Part shown: positions 41,041-53,600 of the stretch, in pieces
Position numbering within the stretch: position 1 is the first letter of the stretch
Layout: each line of letters opens with the position of its first letter
From: Pterois miles
Lineage: Eukaryota; Chordata; Actinopteri; Perciformes; Scorpaenidae
Assembly: GCA_947000775.1 (NCBI GenBank)
Contig: CAMQGK010000552.1
Span: 1,348,501-1,412,500, forward strand
Length of the DNA: 64,000 nt
Direction of reading: 5' to 3'
Notes under the pieces: model-generated
What the model was told of the DNA's origin: nothing
Seen by the model: the letters and a program-made list of their open reading frames with translations, nothing else
The model's database searches: none
Position numbers and translations under genes: made by a program

Positions 41041-41571
41041 AAGCCCACACCTTAGCTAATGTTACAGTTAGCATGGCAGCCAAGGGCTCCTCTCTGGAGA
41101 TTCATTTAAAGTTACCCCAAGTAACACAATAAAGAGGGCTGTTTTTGCCATGACATATAAATGGGCGAATTGTCCGGAATTTGAGCAAAAGCACTGACAA
41201 TTTGTTTGTCGCTATTAGCAGTTAGCCTGCTACGTAGGGCACTAGCTTCCTAATCACTAACCAACCTGAAGAGTGGGGATTTCGTCAGTAACCAGCACTG
41301 TAAATGGCTATAAAGTGCAGATTAGATATTTTTATAACGTTCTCCATGCTATGATGATGTACCTGGTCAGCCTACTACATATCATGTGCCTTTTTAAAGT
41401 GTGTGAGCGTGCCCTACTAGCTAGCTAACTTATGGCCACCGTCAAAGAGAGAAGAAGCAAAAAGGTGAGACCAGTGTTGCCAACTCCTCAGTAAGGACAG
41501 TAGCTATTAGCTGCTCTAAAAGTCGTTATTAGTGACATTGTGGGAGACAAAAGGTGAGTAAAAAAACACCC

Positions 41572-41775
<204 letters not shown>

Positions 41776-41879
41776 CACACATTTTTTTAAGTAAATCAAC
41801 TTCCCTCTATGAACATTTAAATAGTCCTCATTTAAATCATTATGTCCTAAAAGTTTTAAAATTCACTGTCAACCAAAGC

Positions 41880-42147
41880 CAGAGTTATTTCACGTGCTGT
41901 ACGCGACGGCGGCCGTGCTGCTGTGTGCGTGTGATGGCGAGCGTGCCACTCTGTGGCGCACCTCACCAGGTGAATGCAATCAGGACTAATCAGTTCTGTG
42001 CGCTGTGAAAACCAAACGATTTAAGCGATGCACCCGGCTGGTGTGCAACGGAGCTGACGACAGCAGAAGCAATCACAGAGGCACTTCACCATCAAACTGA
42101 GCAAACGCATGGGAAAACTTGGGACTTTGACCTAAAAAGGACTACCG
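41880..42147 (+). other. CpG-rich block with a splice donor; possible alternative first exon
   Basis: 'tacgcgacggcggccgtgct' begins a CpG-rich block that ends at 'taccg|gtaaga'. It has no coding frame of note. It may be a second non-coding first exon of the gene starting at 40.7 kb or a transposon 5' region. I cannot decide. Confidence 0.25.
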
Positions 42148-42482
42148 GTAAGATTATGCCTCTTTACTGGACATTAAAGACATAATGTGATCCCTGGCTT
42201 CCTTGTGTCTTGTCTGTGTATTTGGGCAGAGGGAATTATATTCCTATTGTTAAACGTAAAATGTGTGCTTATGTTTGTTTTATTAGGTTGCCTGTTTACG
42301 TACCATTAAAAATAAATAAATGTTAAATTGTAAGACAAAACAGTGGCCCAAATAGTTGCTTAAAACTTTATTTAAAAAAATGTTTGAGTTGAATTTGAGT
42401 TTGAGCTAAGTTGTTAAAATGTATTAGATAAAATACAGCGAATTTTGCTTTATTGAAATGCTAATTATAAATATTTAATTTA

Positions 42483-43339
42483 CCGTATTTTCCAGACAAT
42501 AAGGCTCATTTAAAATCCTTTATTTTTCTCAAAAGTTGACAGTATGCCTTATAATACGGTGTGGCTTATATATGAATTCTGGTTGTGCTTACTGACCTCC
42601 TCGGAGCAATTTTATGTGTTACAGGGCACTCAGAAATCTGTCAAAATGTTCTAAGAGTATGGTAACCTTCGAAGCTGCACCACTGGGTGGATTGTAGGAG
42701 CATTACGGTAACAGTTGTCAGACGCCTGGCGGAGTAATACGTACTGTTGCTGTGCTTCGACAGACGCACCTTAACATTATCATGTGTGTATCAGGAGCCC
42801 AAAATGGCACATGGTTTTCAAGCTTAAGGCTGTCGATCATGCAGCAGAACATGGTAATAGAACAGCGGCGAGAGAATTTAATATTAATGAATCAATGGTA
42901 CAGAAGTGGAGGAAGCAAGAAGATGACCTGCGCCACGCAAAGAAGACCAAACAGAGTTTCTGAGGGAACAAAGCGAGATGGCCACAGTTAGCGGACAAAA
43001 TACTCCACTATCTGCCAATGGATCATGAAGGCAGGAATCATGACTGCACAGCTAAGTAACGGCAACAAGAAAAACTTGGATGATGACAAGACGCATTTGG
43101 CCGTGCTTGATGCCAAAGTTGCCCAAATGATTAACTCAGACGCTGATGATGAAGGATTTGATGGATTTGTGGAAGAGGAATGAACTGAACTGAAAAGTGT
43201 GTATTGTTTTGTATTTCATGTGTTACAACTGAAAAATGTTGAGTTATTGAAGTTAGAGTTATTAAATGAATTGAATATAGCTTGACAGAGGCACCGTAAC
43301 ATTTATCTGACCGTTTTGTTTATAGTGCGAAAAATACGG
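42483..43339 (+). mobile_element. Tigger/pogo-like DNA transposon, internally deleted
   Basis: The terminal inverted repeat ccgtattttcc / gaaaaatacgg is flanked by TA on both sides (42481-42482, 43340-43341). Inside, the + strand encodes the N-terminal HTH part of a pogo-type transposase (FKLKAVDHAAEHGNRTAARE, then QKWRKQEDDLRHAKKTKQSF, then a TGA) and, further on, its acidic C-terminal end (DADDEGFDGFVEEE). The DDE catalytic core is missing, so it is non-autonomous. Confidence 0.8.
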
Positions 43340-43637
43340 TAAATGTTTAACAGGATGCAAAAATCGGCCTTTAAACTTGAAAGAAATAATGATGTGACAT
43401 AATGGCTGAGCCCTGCTACAAACTGCTTAAACTTGGATACATTTGTTCACACAAGTGACTCTTGTTTTTGTGTTCTTGTAGCTAATAAGAAATTGTGCAT
43501 TGTCTTCACAACTCAAAAGCAAATTGCAGATGTTACGAACAAGAGCAAGTCAAGATTTAATAAAATAAGTTATGTGCATTCTGCTGTATAAATGTAAATA
43601 CCTTCTTTGAACTATTTACATTTTGTTTGCCTACAGA

Positions 43638-43935
43638 ACTTGCCTCACAACGAGGCAGTCACTTATTTTGTGGAAGCTCTCGCTGCAAGTCCTGATTTGC
43701 ACAGTTTAGATAATGATGTCCTTCTATGCAAGTAACTTTTACTGTCATTTTTGTTTTTTGTTGCTTTTGTGGCTATTTGCATTTTTAATTCATAACATAC
43801 TCATTTAATTGTTTTCCAGCTTCTTGTAAGACCTTCTATGACACAGTTTGCTGGAATTTCCTGTGCAGCCAACTGGACCATGTGACTGAGGCAGCAGCCA
43901 TGAAGACCTCACCCTGGAGCTGACAGAAGAAAGAG
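43638..43935 (+). other. Two possible exon-like segments (43638-43731, 43821-43935), unassigned
   Basis: The first follows an acceptor 'ttgcctacag' and stays open (NLPHNEAVTYFVEALAASPD), ending at a weak donor. The second follows 'gttttccag' and ends at 'aagagg|gtaaga'. Their frames do not join cleanly. They may be non-coding exons of the gene starting at 40.7 kb or remnants of a decayed gene. I do not recognise the peptide. Confidence 0.2.
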
Positions 43936-44719
43936 GGTAAGATTTGATTATTTAGATTATATTGAACTTGCACTTACTCACTCATTGCACAGAGTATAAG
44001 TGCTGAGACAATGATATGCAGTTTAGTTCTAACCTGAAATGCAATATAAGCAGTACATTGCAGTGCAGTGTAATGTGCATCTCACTATTATAATTGGGTA
44101 TTGTCCCGCTACTACTCCACTCAAATTTCTCCAACAACTCCAAACTTGCCCCAAAACAGGTTCAATGGGTCAGGCTTTGCATAGTTGATCTGTATTTTTA
44201 TCATTTCCTTTTCATTTACCGGTAATGTCATAATTTATTTGTTAAATACTCTCAGCAGAAGTTGGAAATACATTTCCCACCGTACCACTCAAAGAAGGTA
44301 CTCAACTGTCATCTACCGGAAATGTAACAGCAGAATAAAACAATGGCAAACAGTTACACTAATGATCATGCGTATCATCATACATATAAAAAGAAGCCTG
44401 GCAAAGGTGGCAGTACATAGGTACTCGGGGACTGCTGGCAGACTAACCATGGGTTTTTAGGTTCATAGAATTTACCCAAATTCATGAATTTATGCTATAT
44501 TACTATAGTTGTTTCCCGCTGGTTTAAAAACATCACATTTGGTCTTTGCAAATGGAAATGATGCAGATTAGGTGTTTATTTGCATTTGAAGTTCTGATCT
44601 GATCACAAGTGGTCACTTGCATGTGGAGATGCATCCTAATGCTAAGTGTGAACTGACTGAAGTTTGAGCTGCCCATGTTAAATTGGATCACTTGAGATGC
44701 ATGTTTACGATTTATTAAT

Positions 44720-45835
44720 TTTATTTATTCATTTATATTATCAAGAGGAAGCTGTCAAGAAGGTATCTATCTTCTTCTTGAATTATCTCTGTCAAGGTTA
44801 TTTATCTGTCAAGAAGAAGCTACCCATCTATCAAAATTATCTGTCTATCAAGAAGATGCAATTTATCAAGATTCTGTCAAGGTTTTCTGATTCCGTCAAT
44901 AAGAAGTTGTCTAGAAGCAGCTTTCTGTGAAGATTATCTATCTATCTATCTATCAAGGAGAAGGAATTTATCAAGAAGTTATCAAGAAGCAGCTTTCTGT
45001 GAAGATTATCTATCTATCTATCTGTCTATCAAGAAGCAGTTTATCAAGATTCTGTCAAGGTTTTCTGATTCCGTCACTAATAAGTTGTCAAGAAGCAGCT
45101 TTCTGTGAAGATCTGTCAGACAGATAGATCTGTCTATCTATCTGTCTATCTATCTATTTATCTATCTATCAAGAAGAAGCAATATAACAAAATCATCTAT
45201 GAAGATTTTCTGACTTGTCGATAAGAAGTTTTCAAGAAGCTGCTGTCTGAAGATTATCTGTCTATCTATCCATCTATCAAGAACCTGCAATTTATCAAGA
45301 CTATCTCCCTATCAAGATTATCTGACTGTCAAGAAGAAGATGCAATCTGTGATGATTATCGATCTATTGATCGATCTATCAGAAGAAGCAATTAATCAAA
45401 ATTCTGTCAAGATTTTCTGACTCTGTCAATAAGTTGCCATAAAGCTGCACTCTGAAGATTATCTATCAAGAAGAAGCAATTTATGAAGATTAGCAAGCTT
45501 TTCTGTCAGTAAGAAGTTGTCAAGAAGCTATCTCTGAAGATTATCTATCAAGATTATCTGATATCAAGAATAAACTATCCAGATGTTATCTGTCAGGATC
45601 ATTTATCTGTCAATATTATATGCAGTATCTATCTGTCAACATAATCTATTTGCCAATTTATCAGGAAGTTGTCAATAAGAAGCTATCTGTGAATATTATC
45701 TGGCAATATTATCTACTGTATCTACTGTAGCTGTCTGTCAAGAAGTATCTATCTATCAAGAAGAAGCTGTAAAGAATATGCTATATCTGTCAAGATTATC
45801 AATCTACCAAGTTGTCAAGAACCTCAACCAGGAGT
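44720..45835. repeat. Irregular satellite of TATC/TGTC and CAAGAAG units, about 1.1 kb
   Basis: Two short words, 'gattatctatctatc' and 'tatcaagaagaagc', alternate irregularly. Larger units repeat, for example 'caaggttttctgattccgtc' at about 44878 and 45055, and 'agaagcagctttctgtgaag' at about 44914, 44989 and 45094. It looks like a tetranucleotide repeat that grew into a higher-order minisatellite. Confidence 0.85.
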
Positions 45836-45851
45836 ATTTACTGTATTTATT

Positions 45852-46190
45852 GGGGGCGGCAGTAGCTCAGTCTGTAGGGAGTTGGCTTGGGAACTGGAGG
45901 GTCACCGGTTCAAGTCCCGACATGGACCAAAAACTGAGTGTGAACTGGTAGCTGGAGAGGTGCCAGTTTACCTCTTGGGCACTGCTGAGGTGCCCCTGAG
46001 CAAGGCACCAAACCCCCAACTGCTCGGGGTGCTTGTCTGGAGCAGCCCCCTCACTCTGACATCTCTCCATTACTGCATGTGTGTGTGTGTTTGTCTGCAT
46101 GTACCATGTATAAGTTAAACAGAGTGTAAATTGAATTTCCCCACTGTGGGACTAATAAAGGTAGATCTTCTTGATCTTCTTCTTCTTCTT
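45852..46190 (+). mobile_element. tRNA-derived SINE, subfamily 2, full length
   Basis: The head has 'agtagctcagtctgtaggga' and box B 'ggttcaagtcc' (45907-45917). It has the shared body and the 3' motif 'gtgggactaataaaggtaga' with a CTT tail. It directly follows the satellite. Confidence 0.88.
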
Positions 46191-46203
46191 ACTATTAACA
46201 TTA

Positions 46204-46345
46204 CCGTGTCTGTGCTCTGTCTGAACCAGGACTAACTAACGTTACAGAGTTTATGCTCTCAATCTGAACCAGGACTAACTAACATTACAGAGTCTGTGCT
46301 CTCAGTCTGAACCAGGATTACTAACTGACGTTACGGAGTCTGTCT
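46204..46345. repeat. Minisatellite, about 46-bp unit, three copies
   Basis: The unit 'ctgaaccaggactaactaac' plus 'ttacagagt' and 'tgctct' occurs three times with small changes. It is seen directly. Confidence 0.75.
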
Positions 46346-46428
46346 GAGGCAGCTCTGACTATGGTTCTGTATCGTATTGTGAGCTGTGTATCGTCATACC
46401 CCTGGGAAACAATATTGTAGTTTTCAAT

Positions 46429-46430
<2 letters not shown>

Positions 46431-46471
<41 letters not shown>
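46431..46471. repeat. (GA)n microsatellite
   Basis: A pure GA tract of about 41 bp. Confidence 0.95.
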
Positions 46472-46475
<4 letters not shown>

Positions 46476-46825
46476 TACTGTTAATAGTATTTACAGTAGT
46501 GTACATCATTCGTACTTGGTAACGAAACAAGATGGTTGTTCTCTTATAGCTATAGCTGCAAGATAGAAATACATATACAGGATGTTTTTAAAAATTCTGT
46601 TGAAATACTGGGGAAATGTAAGGCAGTTTTGGATGTACTCAGTATCCATTGGGCGATCAATATTGATGCCAGAACTTAAACCAGCTTTTGTGTCCTTGTA
46701 TTTCAAGTCACATCATCAGCTAATTAGAATCAGTAATTTCACTCAGAAAAAAATCTTCATTGAAGTTTATTGGAATAGTGTGGCAAGATGTTGGTGGACG
46801 GAGGTGATTGGGAGTGGCCTGTCTG

Positions 46826-47135
46826 GGGGCGGCAGTAGCTCAGTCCGTAAGGACTTGGGTTAGGATGTGGAGGACCCGGGTTCAAATCCCCCATGGACCA
46901 AGACCAACTGGTTGCTGGAGAGGTGCCAGTTTACCTCTTGGGCACTGCCGAGGTGCCCCTGAGCAAGGCACCAAACCCCCAACTGCTCTGGGCGCTTGTC
47001 AGGAGCAGCCCCCTCACTCTGACATCTCTCCATTGACATGTATATGTACTGTGTGAACTGTACTGTGTGAACAACAGAGTGTAAAACTGAATTTCCCCAC
47101 TGTGGGACTAATAAAGGAATATCTTTCTTTCTGTC
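46826..47135 (+). mobile_element. tRNA-derived SINE, subfamily 1, full length
   Basis: Nearly identical to the copy at 23814 over head (box B 'gggttcaaatccc', 46878-46890), body and tail. This implies recent mobility of this subfamily. Confidence 0.88.
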
Positions 47136-47221
47136 TGATCTGAACCTGAGTGGTGCTGTCGTATTGGACTTCTCTGCTAGTCATGGATTGGTCATAACAA
47201 ACTAGGTTCAAGCATAGGGTG

Positions 47222-47645
47222 GTTCACAGAAGGGATTTACACCCAAGGGATATAAAATCTGAGTGGACCATGTTCAAAACCTACATTGTGGAGGTGCCTG
47301 CTTGGAGTTGTGGTCAGATGTTGTCGGTGCTTGTCGTGGTGGCAACCTAAGAACCCGCTGGTGAATACCAGCAGCGAAGGAGGCCATCAGGCTGAAGAAG
47401 GAAGCCTTTCAGGCTTGTTTGGCCCAGGGGGGTCTCCTGAAACAGCAGACCAGTACCAACTGGCCAGAAGGGCTGCAGCTGCAGCGGTCGTCAAAGCAAA
47501 AACCTGGGTGTGGGAGGATTTCTGGAAGACCATGGAGAAGGACCTTTGGTTGGCCTCAAGGAACTTCTGCCAAACTATTAGATGACTCAGGAGGGGAAAG
47601 CAGGGCTTGGCTCAGGCTGTGTTCAGCAGGGGAGGAGAACTGTAC
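47222..47645 (+). pseudogene. LINE ORF2 fragment upstream of the RT domain
   Basis: Frames read SPETADQYQLARRAAAAAVV, KAKTWVWEDFWKTMEKD and LASRNFCQTIR, typical of the linker before the reverse transcriptase of a fish non-LTR element (Rex/RTE-like). It has frame shifts and is cut at about 47645 where the minus-strand LINE begins. Confidence 0.65.
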
Positions 47646-50600
47646 TTACCTATTAATGTTTTCATCGCTATCTTACCTACTTTTGCATTCCATATAAATC
47701 TATTGATTATCTCATTTATTTTGTTCACTACTCCTCGGGGTGTTTCAGTTACTGCCAGGACATAATTTAATTTTGACATCATCAGACTATTCAAAACTAC
47801 AATCTTACCTTTTAATTTCAACTGTCTCATTTTCCAAAAGTTTATACGCTTCGATATTACTGGATTTTAACACTTCTGTCCAAGTTTGATCTCCGGCAGC
47901 AACTTCATCTTCACCTATGTGTACCCCCAAGGTTTTCACATACTTCTCTTGAATTTGAAATGGTATTGTTGCCGGCTGTGGCATATCCATATTTAGAAAC
48001 ATTATCTCTGATTTACTCAAATTTACATTAGCTCCTGAGGCGAGATCATACATACCTACTAGAGTCATTGCTCCCTCTACACTTGCCATGTTTTTTAGGG
48101 TCAAAGTCGTGTCATCAGCAAATTGCTGGACTAAACATGACCCCCCTCCCGGTAAATCAATCCCTTCCACCAATTTGTCCGTCTTTAATAGTTCTGCTAG
48201 TGGCTCAGCTACTATTAAATACAAAATTGAGGACAATGGACAACCATGTCTCACTGATCTTTCCAGTGGGAAAGCGTCAGTTAGGACACCATTGCATTTT
48301 ACTTTCCCTTTTGCATTTTTGTACACTAATTTAAGCCACTTTAGGAATCTTTGACCAAAACCTACCTTATCTAATACTTTAAATAAGAATCCGTGTTCCA
48401 CCCGATCAAAAGCTTGATTAAAGTCCAGGGCTAAGACTACTCCTGCTTGATTTGTATCTTTTAAATATTGTATTACATCCCTAATTGTGCTTGTTATGTC
48501 ACTTACCTCTCTGTCTGGCACACTATATGCCTGGGTAGGTGCTATTATTTTATCTATTATTAGTTTGACTCTATCTGCAAAAATTTTCATCAATATTTTA
48601 TAATCTGTATTTAAAAGAGTTATCGGCCTATAGTTTGCCAATTCATCCTCATCTGGAGCCCTTTCTTATAGAGATTTTATGTTTGTGTTTATGTTTTGTT
48701 TTTATGTTGTGTTCTTATGCATCGTTTTATGGCTTTGTTGTAAAGCACTTTGGGAGCCTTTCGGCTATTGTAAAGTGCTATACAGATAAACTTTGATTGA
48801 CTTTGATTGATTGATCTTCCTTAAAATCTTCCTTCTTAAAACTTAATGTAATTATTCCAAGAGCCATTGACTCTGGTACTTCCTCTCTTTCTTCCATAGC
48901 TTCATATACTCTAAACAGTATTTGAGCTAAGATCTTTTTAAACACTTTATAAAAAATTGTAAATCCGTCACTACCAGGACTCTTATTTAGCACCATTTGA
49001 TCAATCATCTCCTCTATCTCTTTGACTTTAATATCTTGTTCACATATTGTTTCTTCTTCTCTCAGTTTTACACTCATTTTGTCTAAGACCGTTTTCATTG
49101 CTTCACTGTCTATTCCTTCAGTTTTGAACAACCCACTATAATACTCTTGCACACTTTCTAAAATACTTACTAAGTCATTTACCTCCTTACCTTCACTTTT
49201 CCTGATTCTAACTACCCTCCCCTCAGTGTCTTTATGTACAAATGTGGCATCCATCACAGTTTTACTATTTACAGTCATCGCCACTCCTCTTGCTTTAGTG
49301 TCCCCTAGACTAACGAAGAATAATTCAGGCCTTTTCCTTTTACAAGCTGCAACTATTCCCTCATCCCAATGTGTTTCCTGTACACAAATCATATCTGCAT
49401 TGCACATTCTCATTGCATTTTCAAATTTTTGGAAATCTCTCAAACCATTAGCATTTAGAGATGCAATGTGCAGCATTATTAAACTAGAATTTAAATGTTT
49501 AGTCATATTTCAGCGCAGTCCTTTGTGTTTACCTCCTCTCACCCTAACTTTTGTTTTTCTGTTTACTGTTTCCCAAAATAACACATCAGAGTCCCGCCGA
49601 TCTGCAGCACTTACCCTACTCAGTGCTCGTTCCTCTTCTCCTTCTCTCCCTGCTGGTTCTTCTCCGCTGTCTCCACTTTTATTACTGATCCAGTGTGCAA
49701 TCTCATGCGTAATGCCCTGATTTTTTTACATTTAAAGCATTTAAAGTCTGGGCATTCACGGAGGATGTGTCGAGGTTGCATGCGTGATCTGCATACTTTT
49801 TCCGGCTGAATACATAATCTACAGACTTTCACCTGTTTATCGTGTATTACCCTGAAATATTCAGACCCCAAGGCCGTATCAAATCTAGCAGAATATGGTA
49901 ATGTTTGCACATTATCATTAAACTTAACTCTCACATATCGAGTCCCATCGGAGATCTGAGTTCCAAGCCACATCATCTCCTAATCAGCAATGTCTGCTTC
50001 ACACCCCAGCCTGGCAGCTTCTCAAGGATCCCCCTATCCATGTAGACAGGCAAATTCAAAAATGACACCACCAGTTCATCGTTGCGTAGCTCCTTCGCAA
50101 CAAAAGCCGTCTTTCCAATCTTGAATCCATCCAAGAGTCTTTGTTTACCAATCTCATTCGACATAATTACTTCACATTTGTCCGGTCCCATATTCGGACA
50201 CACCAATAAGCTGCCACACAGCATTTTTACGCTCGTAATTAAAAAATAGGGATTTTTTGGATCCCCTATTTTTTCCACACTGATAGTCAGTGTTTTCTCA
50301 TATTTCATCTCTGCCTTTCTGGTTTATTGTCCATTATCCATCTCTTTATCTGTTAATCCATGCCGCTGTTCATCGTCCATGTTGTTCTGTCCCCGCTTGT
50401 CTCTCTCACTCATCACTGGAAAAAGCATGAGAGAAGAAAAAAAAAAAAAAGGCAACTAAAGGCAGTGCACCCCCAGTCAACGACTGCTGGGGGACGTAAA
50501 AAAAAACTCTCCCATTCAAAATACAAAAAACTAACTCGGAACACCACGTAATAACACGAAATTATAATGTTCAAAAACTTGTCAATGCATACTCAGCCGT

Positions 50601-50690
50601 GACTGCTCTGTTGGCTCTACCTCTCTCTGACTGCTTGATGCGTTCCGGGCGATATGGACGTAAGCCATGCTTGTACCTACAAAAGGGCCT
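47640..50690 (-). mobile_element. Tx1-like LINE copy A: ORF1 and ORF2 remnants
   Basis: Minus-strand order: ORF1 N-terminal part (50308-49973: GKQRLLDGFKIGKTAF, VVSFLNLPVYMDRG), ORF1 C-terminal part (49976-49620: DTALGSEYFRVIHD, RHILRECPDFKCFKCKK), endonuclease start (49506: LHIASLNANGL, MICVQETHWDE), pre-RT (NKSPGSDGF), and RT (48641-47805: MANYRPITLLNTDYK, SVRHGCPLSS, QFADDTTL). The endonuclease frame jumps from its N-terminal third straight to the pre-RT region, so most of that domain is deleted. The zinc knuckle is disrupted. The copy is dead; no full ORF2 exists. Assignment to the Tx1/L1-like lineage rests on the ORF1 and RT style. Confidence 0.8.
48665..48815 (+). mobile_element. Short SINE/L2-type tail inserted in LINE copy A
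   Basis: 'gtaaagcactttgggagcct' and 'aaagtgctatacagataaac' with a (TTGA)n end are a well-known fish retroelement 3' tail. It interrupts the minus-strand LINE between its pre-RT and RT parts. Confidence 0.65.
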
Positions 50691-50699
50691 TTTAAAGAA

Positions 50700-53600
50700 T
50701 AACGCCATAGGTTCAGCAACCAAAAGAGCAGACGGGACATCCCTGTCTAACAGATCTTTTAATATTAAAGGTTTCAGTTATATGTCCGTTACATTTTTCT
50801 CTTTTCACTTTCACTTTACACTTTTCTACAGTTCTCTCTAAAAAAGAATGATTTACTCTATCAAAAGCTTTACACAAGTCAATACTCAGCAGAATACCTT
50901 CTTTCATTTCCATATTTCTTACTGCCTCTTTTATAGAAATAATAGAGTCCGCAGTATCCCTGCCCGGGATACTATACATTTGTGTTTTTCCAATTATTGT
51001 GTTTATTACTGTTCTTAATCTATTCACTAAAATCTTGGTCAGTATTTTATAATCAGTATTCAGTAGACTGATTGGCCTGTAATTATCTAAATTGCTTTTA
51101 CTTACTTTATTTTTGGAGAGTATAGAAATAACTTCTTCAGTGAAAGGACTCAACATTTCATCTTTTCTCTCCATCGTTCCATATATTTCAATCAGCATAG
51201 GCAGAAGTTGGACTTTAAAAGTATCACAAAACTCAATCGTGAGACCATCCTTCCCTGGACTTTATTTCTGTTCAGACTCTTAATAGCATTCTCTACTTCT
51301 GTCTCAGTTATCTCACTGTCACACCACTCCTTGTCTACCAGCTTCAACTTTTTATCAGTTGTAGATAATACCTGTTCAACAGCCTCACTATCACATGGTT
51401 GAGTCATATATAAGGTTTTATAATATTCATATTCCTCTTTTGAAATATTTTCTCTTCTGTCTACCTTTAATCCGTCTTTGGTTACTAATTCATTAATATA
51501 TGCTGTTGTTTGTTTTTGTTTTTCTAAGCCCAAAAAGAGCATAGTGCACCTTTCTGCCTCATACATATATTTTATTCTGCTTCTAATCGCTGCACCTTTA
51601 CTCTCCTTCTCGAGCTCTGTCAGTTGCTGCTTCCAAAGGATGTATTTTCCAGTTTCGCCATAACATAACATAACATTCACTTCTAATTTCTTTACTTCTT
51701 GATTTAAACTATCTTGTAATTGTTTTTCTTCTAATTTTTCCCTCCACCATTTTTCCTTACTAAAATAAATACATAGTTTTTTAATTCTCATTTTCAAATC
51801 TCCCCACCAATCTATAGTCTCTCTATAGTCTTTAAAGCATTTGACGCTTAAGCTAGAATGATCACTCCATGCATCTACTTCATATATGGGTGCATCTGTT
51901 AGGGATCTGATCCACGGCGGCAGAGGACTCCATAGCAAACACAGAGACAGCAGGGCGTCTTTATTACAAGCTAGGGTTCGGTACACAGGAATCAAATGAT
52001 CAGGCAAACACATCAAAACACGGCAGACTAAGGGCTCGCTCGGGAAAAACAGGCAGAGGTCAAAAGCATTGGAAGGCTATAACTCACTGGGAAGAATGCT
52101 GGAACTCTTGACGGAAACGCACAAGACGATCTGGCAACGAGGGGAAGGGGAAGACGCATTATATACTTGTGAATGAGTGATTGACTATACACAGGTGGAC
52201 ACAATCAGGGCGGGGGAAGACGCTGAGACGCAGGTGAATGGTGAGAATCTAGGTCAGAAGGTGGTGTTCAAACGTAGTGGCGGGAAGCATGCAGGAGGGG
52301 AAGTGACGTGCACTGAAATGAGAAGGGAGGTTAAACATGCCAAAATTAAACAGGAAGTGCTCAACAGAAAAGCATGCAACATGAAAACAAACTAAGACCT
52401 GGGGTTCCTAACAGCATCACAGTTTTTGACCAAAACTGAAGATATTAATGTCAGATCTAATCTAGACTGCTTCATTACTCCATTCACAATTTGTCTTCTT
52501 GAAAAGGATCTAGTCTTGGGATTATAAATCCTCCACAAATCTACCAAATTTTGATCTCTCATTATGTTAAACATTGCCATTCTACTAATGTTTCCTTTGA
52601 ATGTATTATTTTTTGAAACATCCATCTCAGTCAAAATAATGTTAAAATCTCCAATTAGTATTGTTCTATTGTTACACCATTTATATATTTTCTTAATTAT
52701 TTATATCCTCCCTGCTTCATTATTTGGGGCATAAACATTAATAATCATCATAAGTTCACACTTATATTTAATATCTATCACTATAATCCTTCCTTCTGTA
52801 TCACTATATACAATATTCCCTTCTTTTATCAATATTGCTACCCCTCATTTGTACCATTATTAGCATAGATGGATCCACCCCAGGTTACCTTAACTCTATC
52901 AACTATTTGTTTATCCCACCTGGTTTCTTGCAAGCATACAACATTCGCATTAAAATTGTTCAAAAGATGTTCATATTTCGTTTTGGACCTACATCCATTA
53001 ACATTGAGTGAAAGGAAATGCAGCATGATAACCAGGAAATTCAGGAGGTGCATTACCCTACGTCTTTTTCTTTTTCTTTTTTAAATCTTTTTCCCTGCCA
53101 GTTTTAGATTTAACCTTTTCTGCGCCGGAATCAATAATGCCAGGTCCATTTCATCTTCAGATTCAGTGCTCCTCGGTGTAAAAAGAGGAGGAGGAGATGC
53201 CTGCGACAGATTAGCCGTAGCCTTGTTTTGAGGAATTGCAAACTGGGACGGAGTGGAGTTTGCCACAGCTTTCATAAGGACTCTGATCCTAGAAGGCACG
53301 ATGGGGGGGTTAGCCCTCTCTACCTCTAGAGTCGACCCGTCCACACGCTGACTCTGGCTTATTTCATTTAGGCTTGAAACCAGTTCATGCCTTACTTCAC
53401 CCTCCATATCTTAAACGTCCTCCATAGTGTTGCTTTTTTTCCTCATATGCAGTTTCCTGCTCCTCCTCATCCACCATCTCCTCCCCTGATTTCCATCACC
53501 TATCACATTCTTTAGTCCGTTATCATTTTCCTCATTTTCATTGACAATTTAATTCTCTTCACTTTGATTGCAAATACAATCTTTTTCCCCACTTCTGCAT

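Noticed and set aside
44720..45835. CRISPR-like array or coding repeat
   Set aside because: The units are irregular in length and order, have no spacers, and the organism is a vertebrate.
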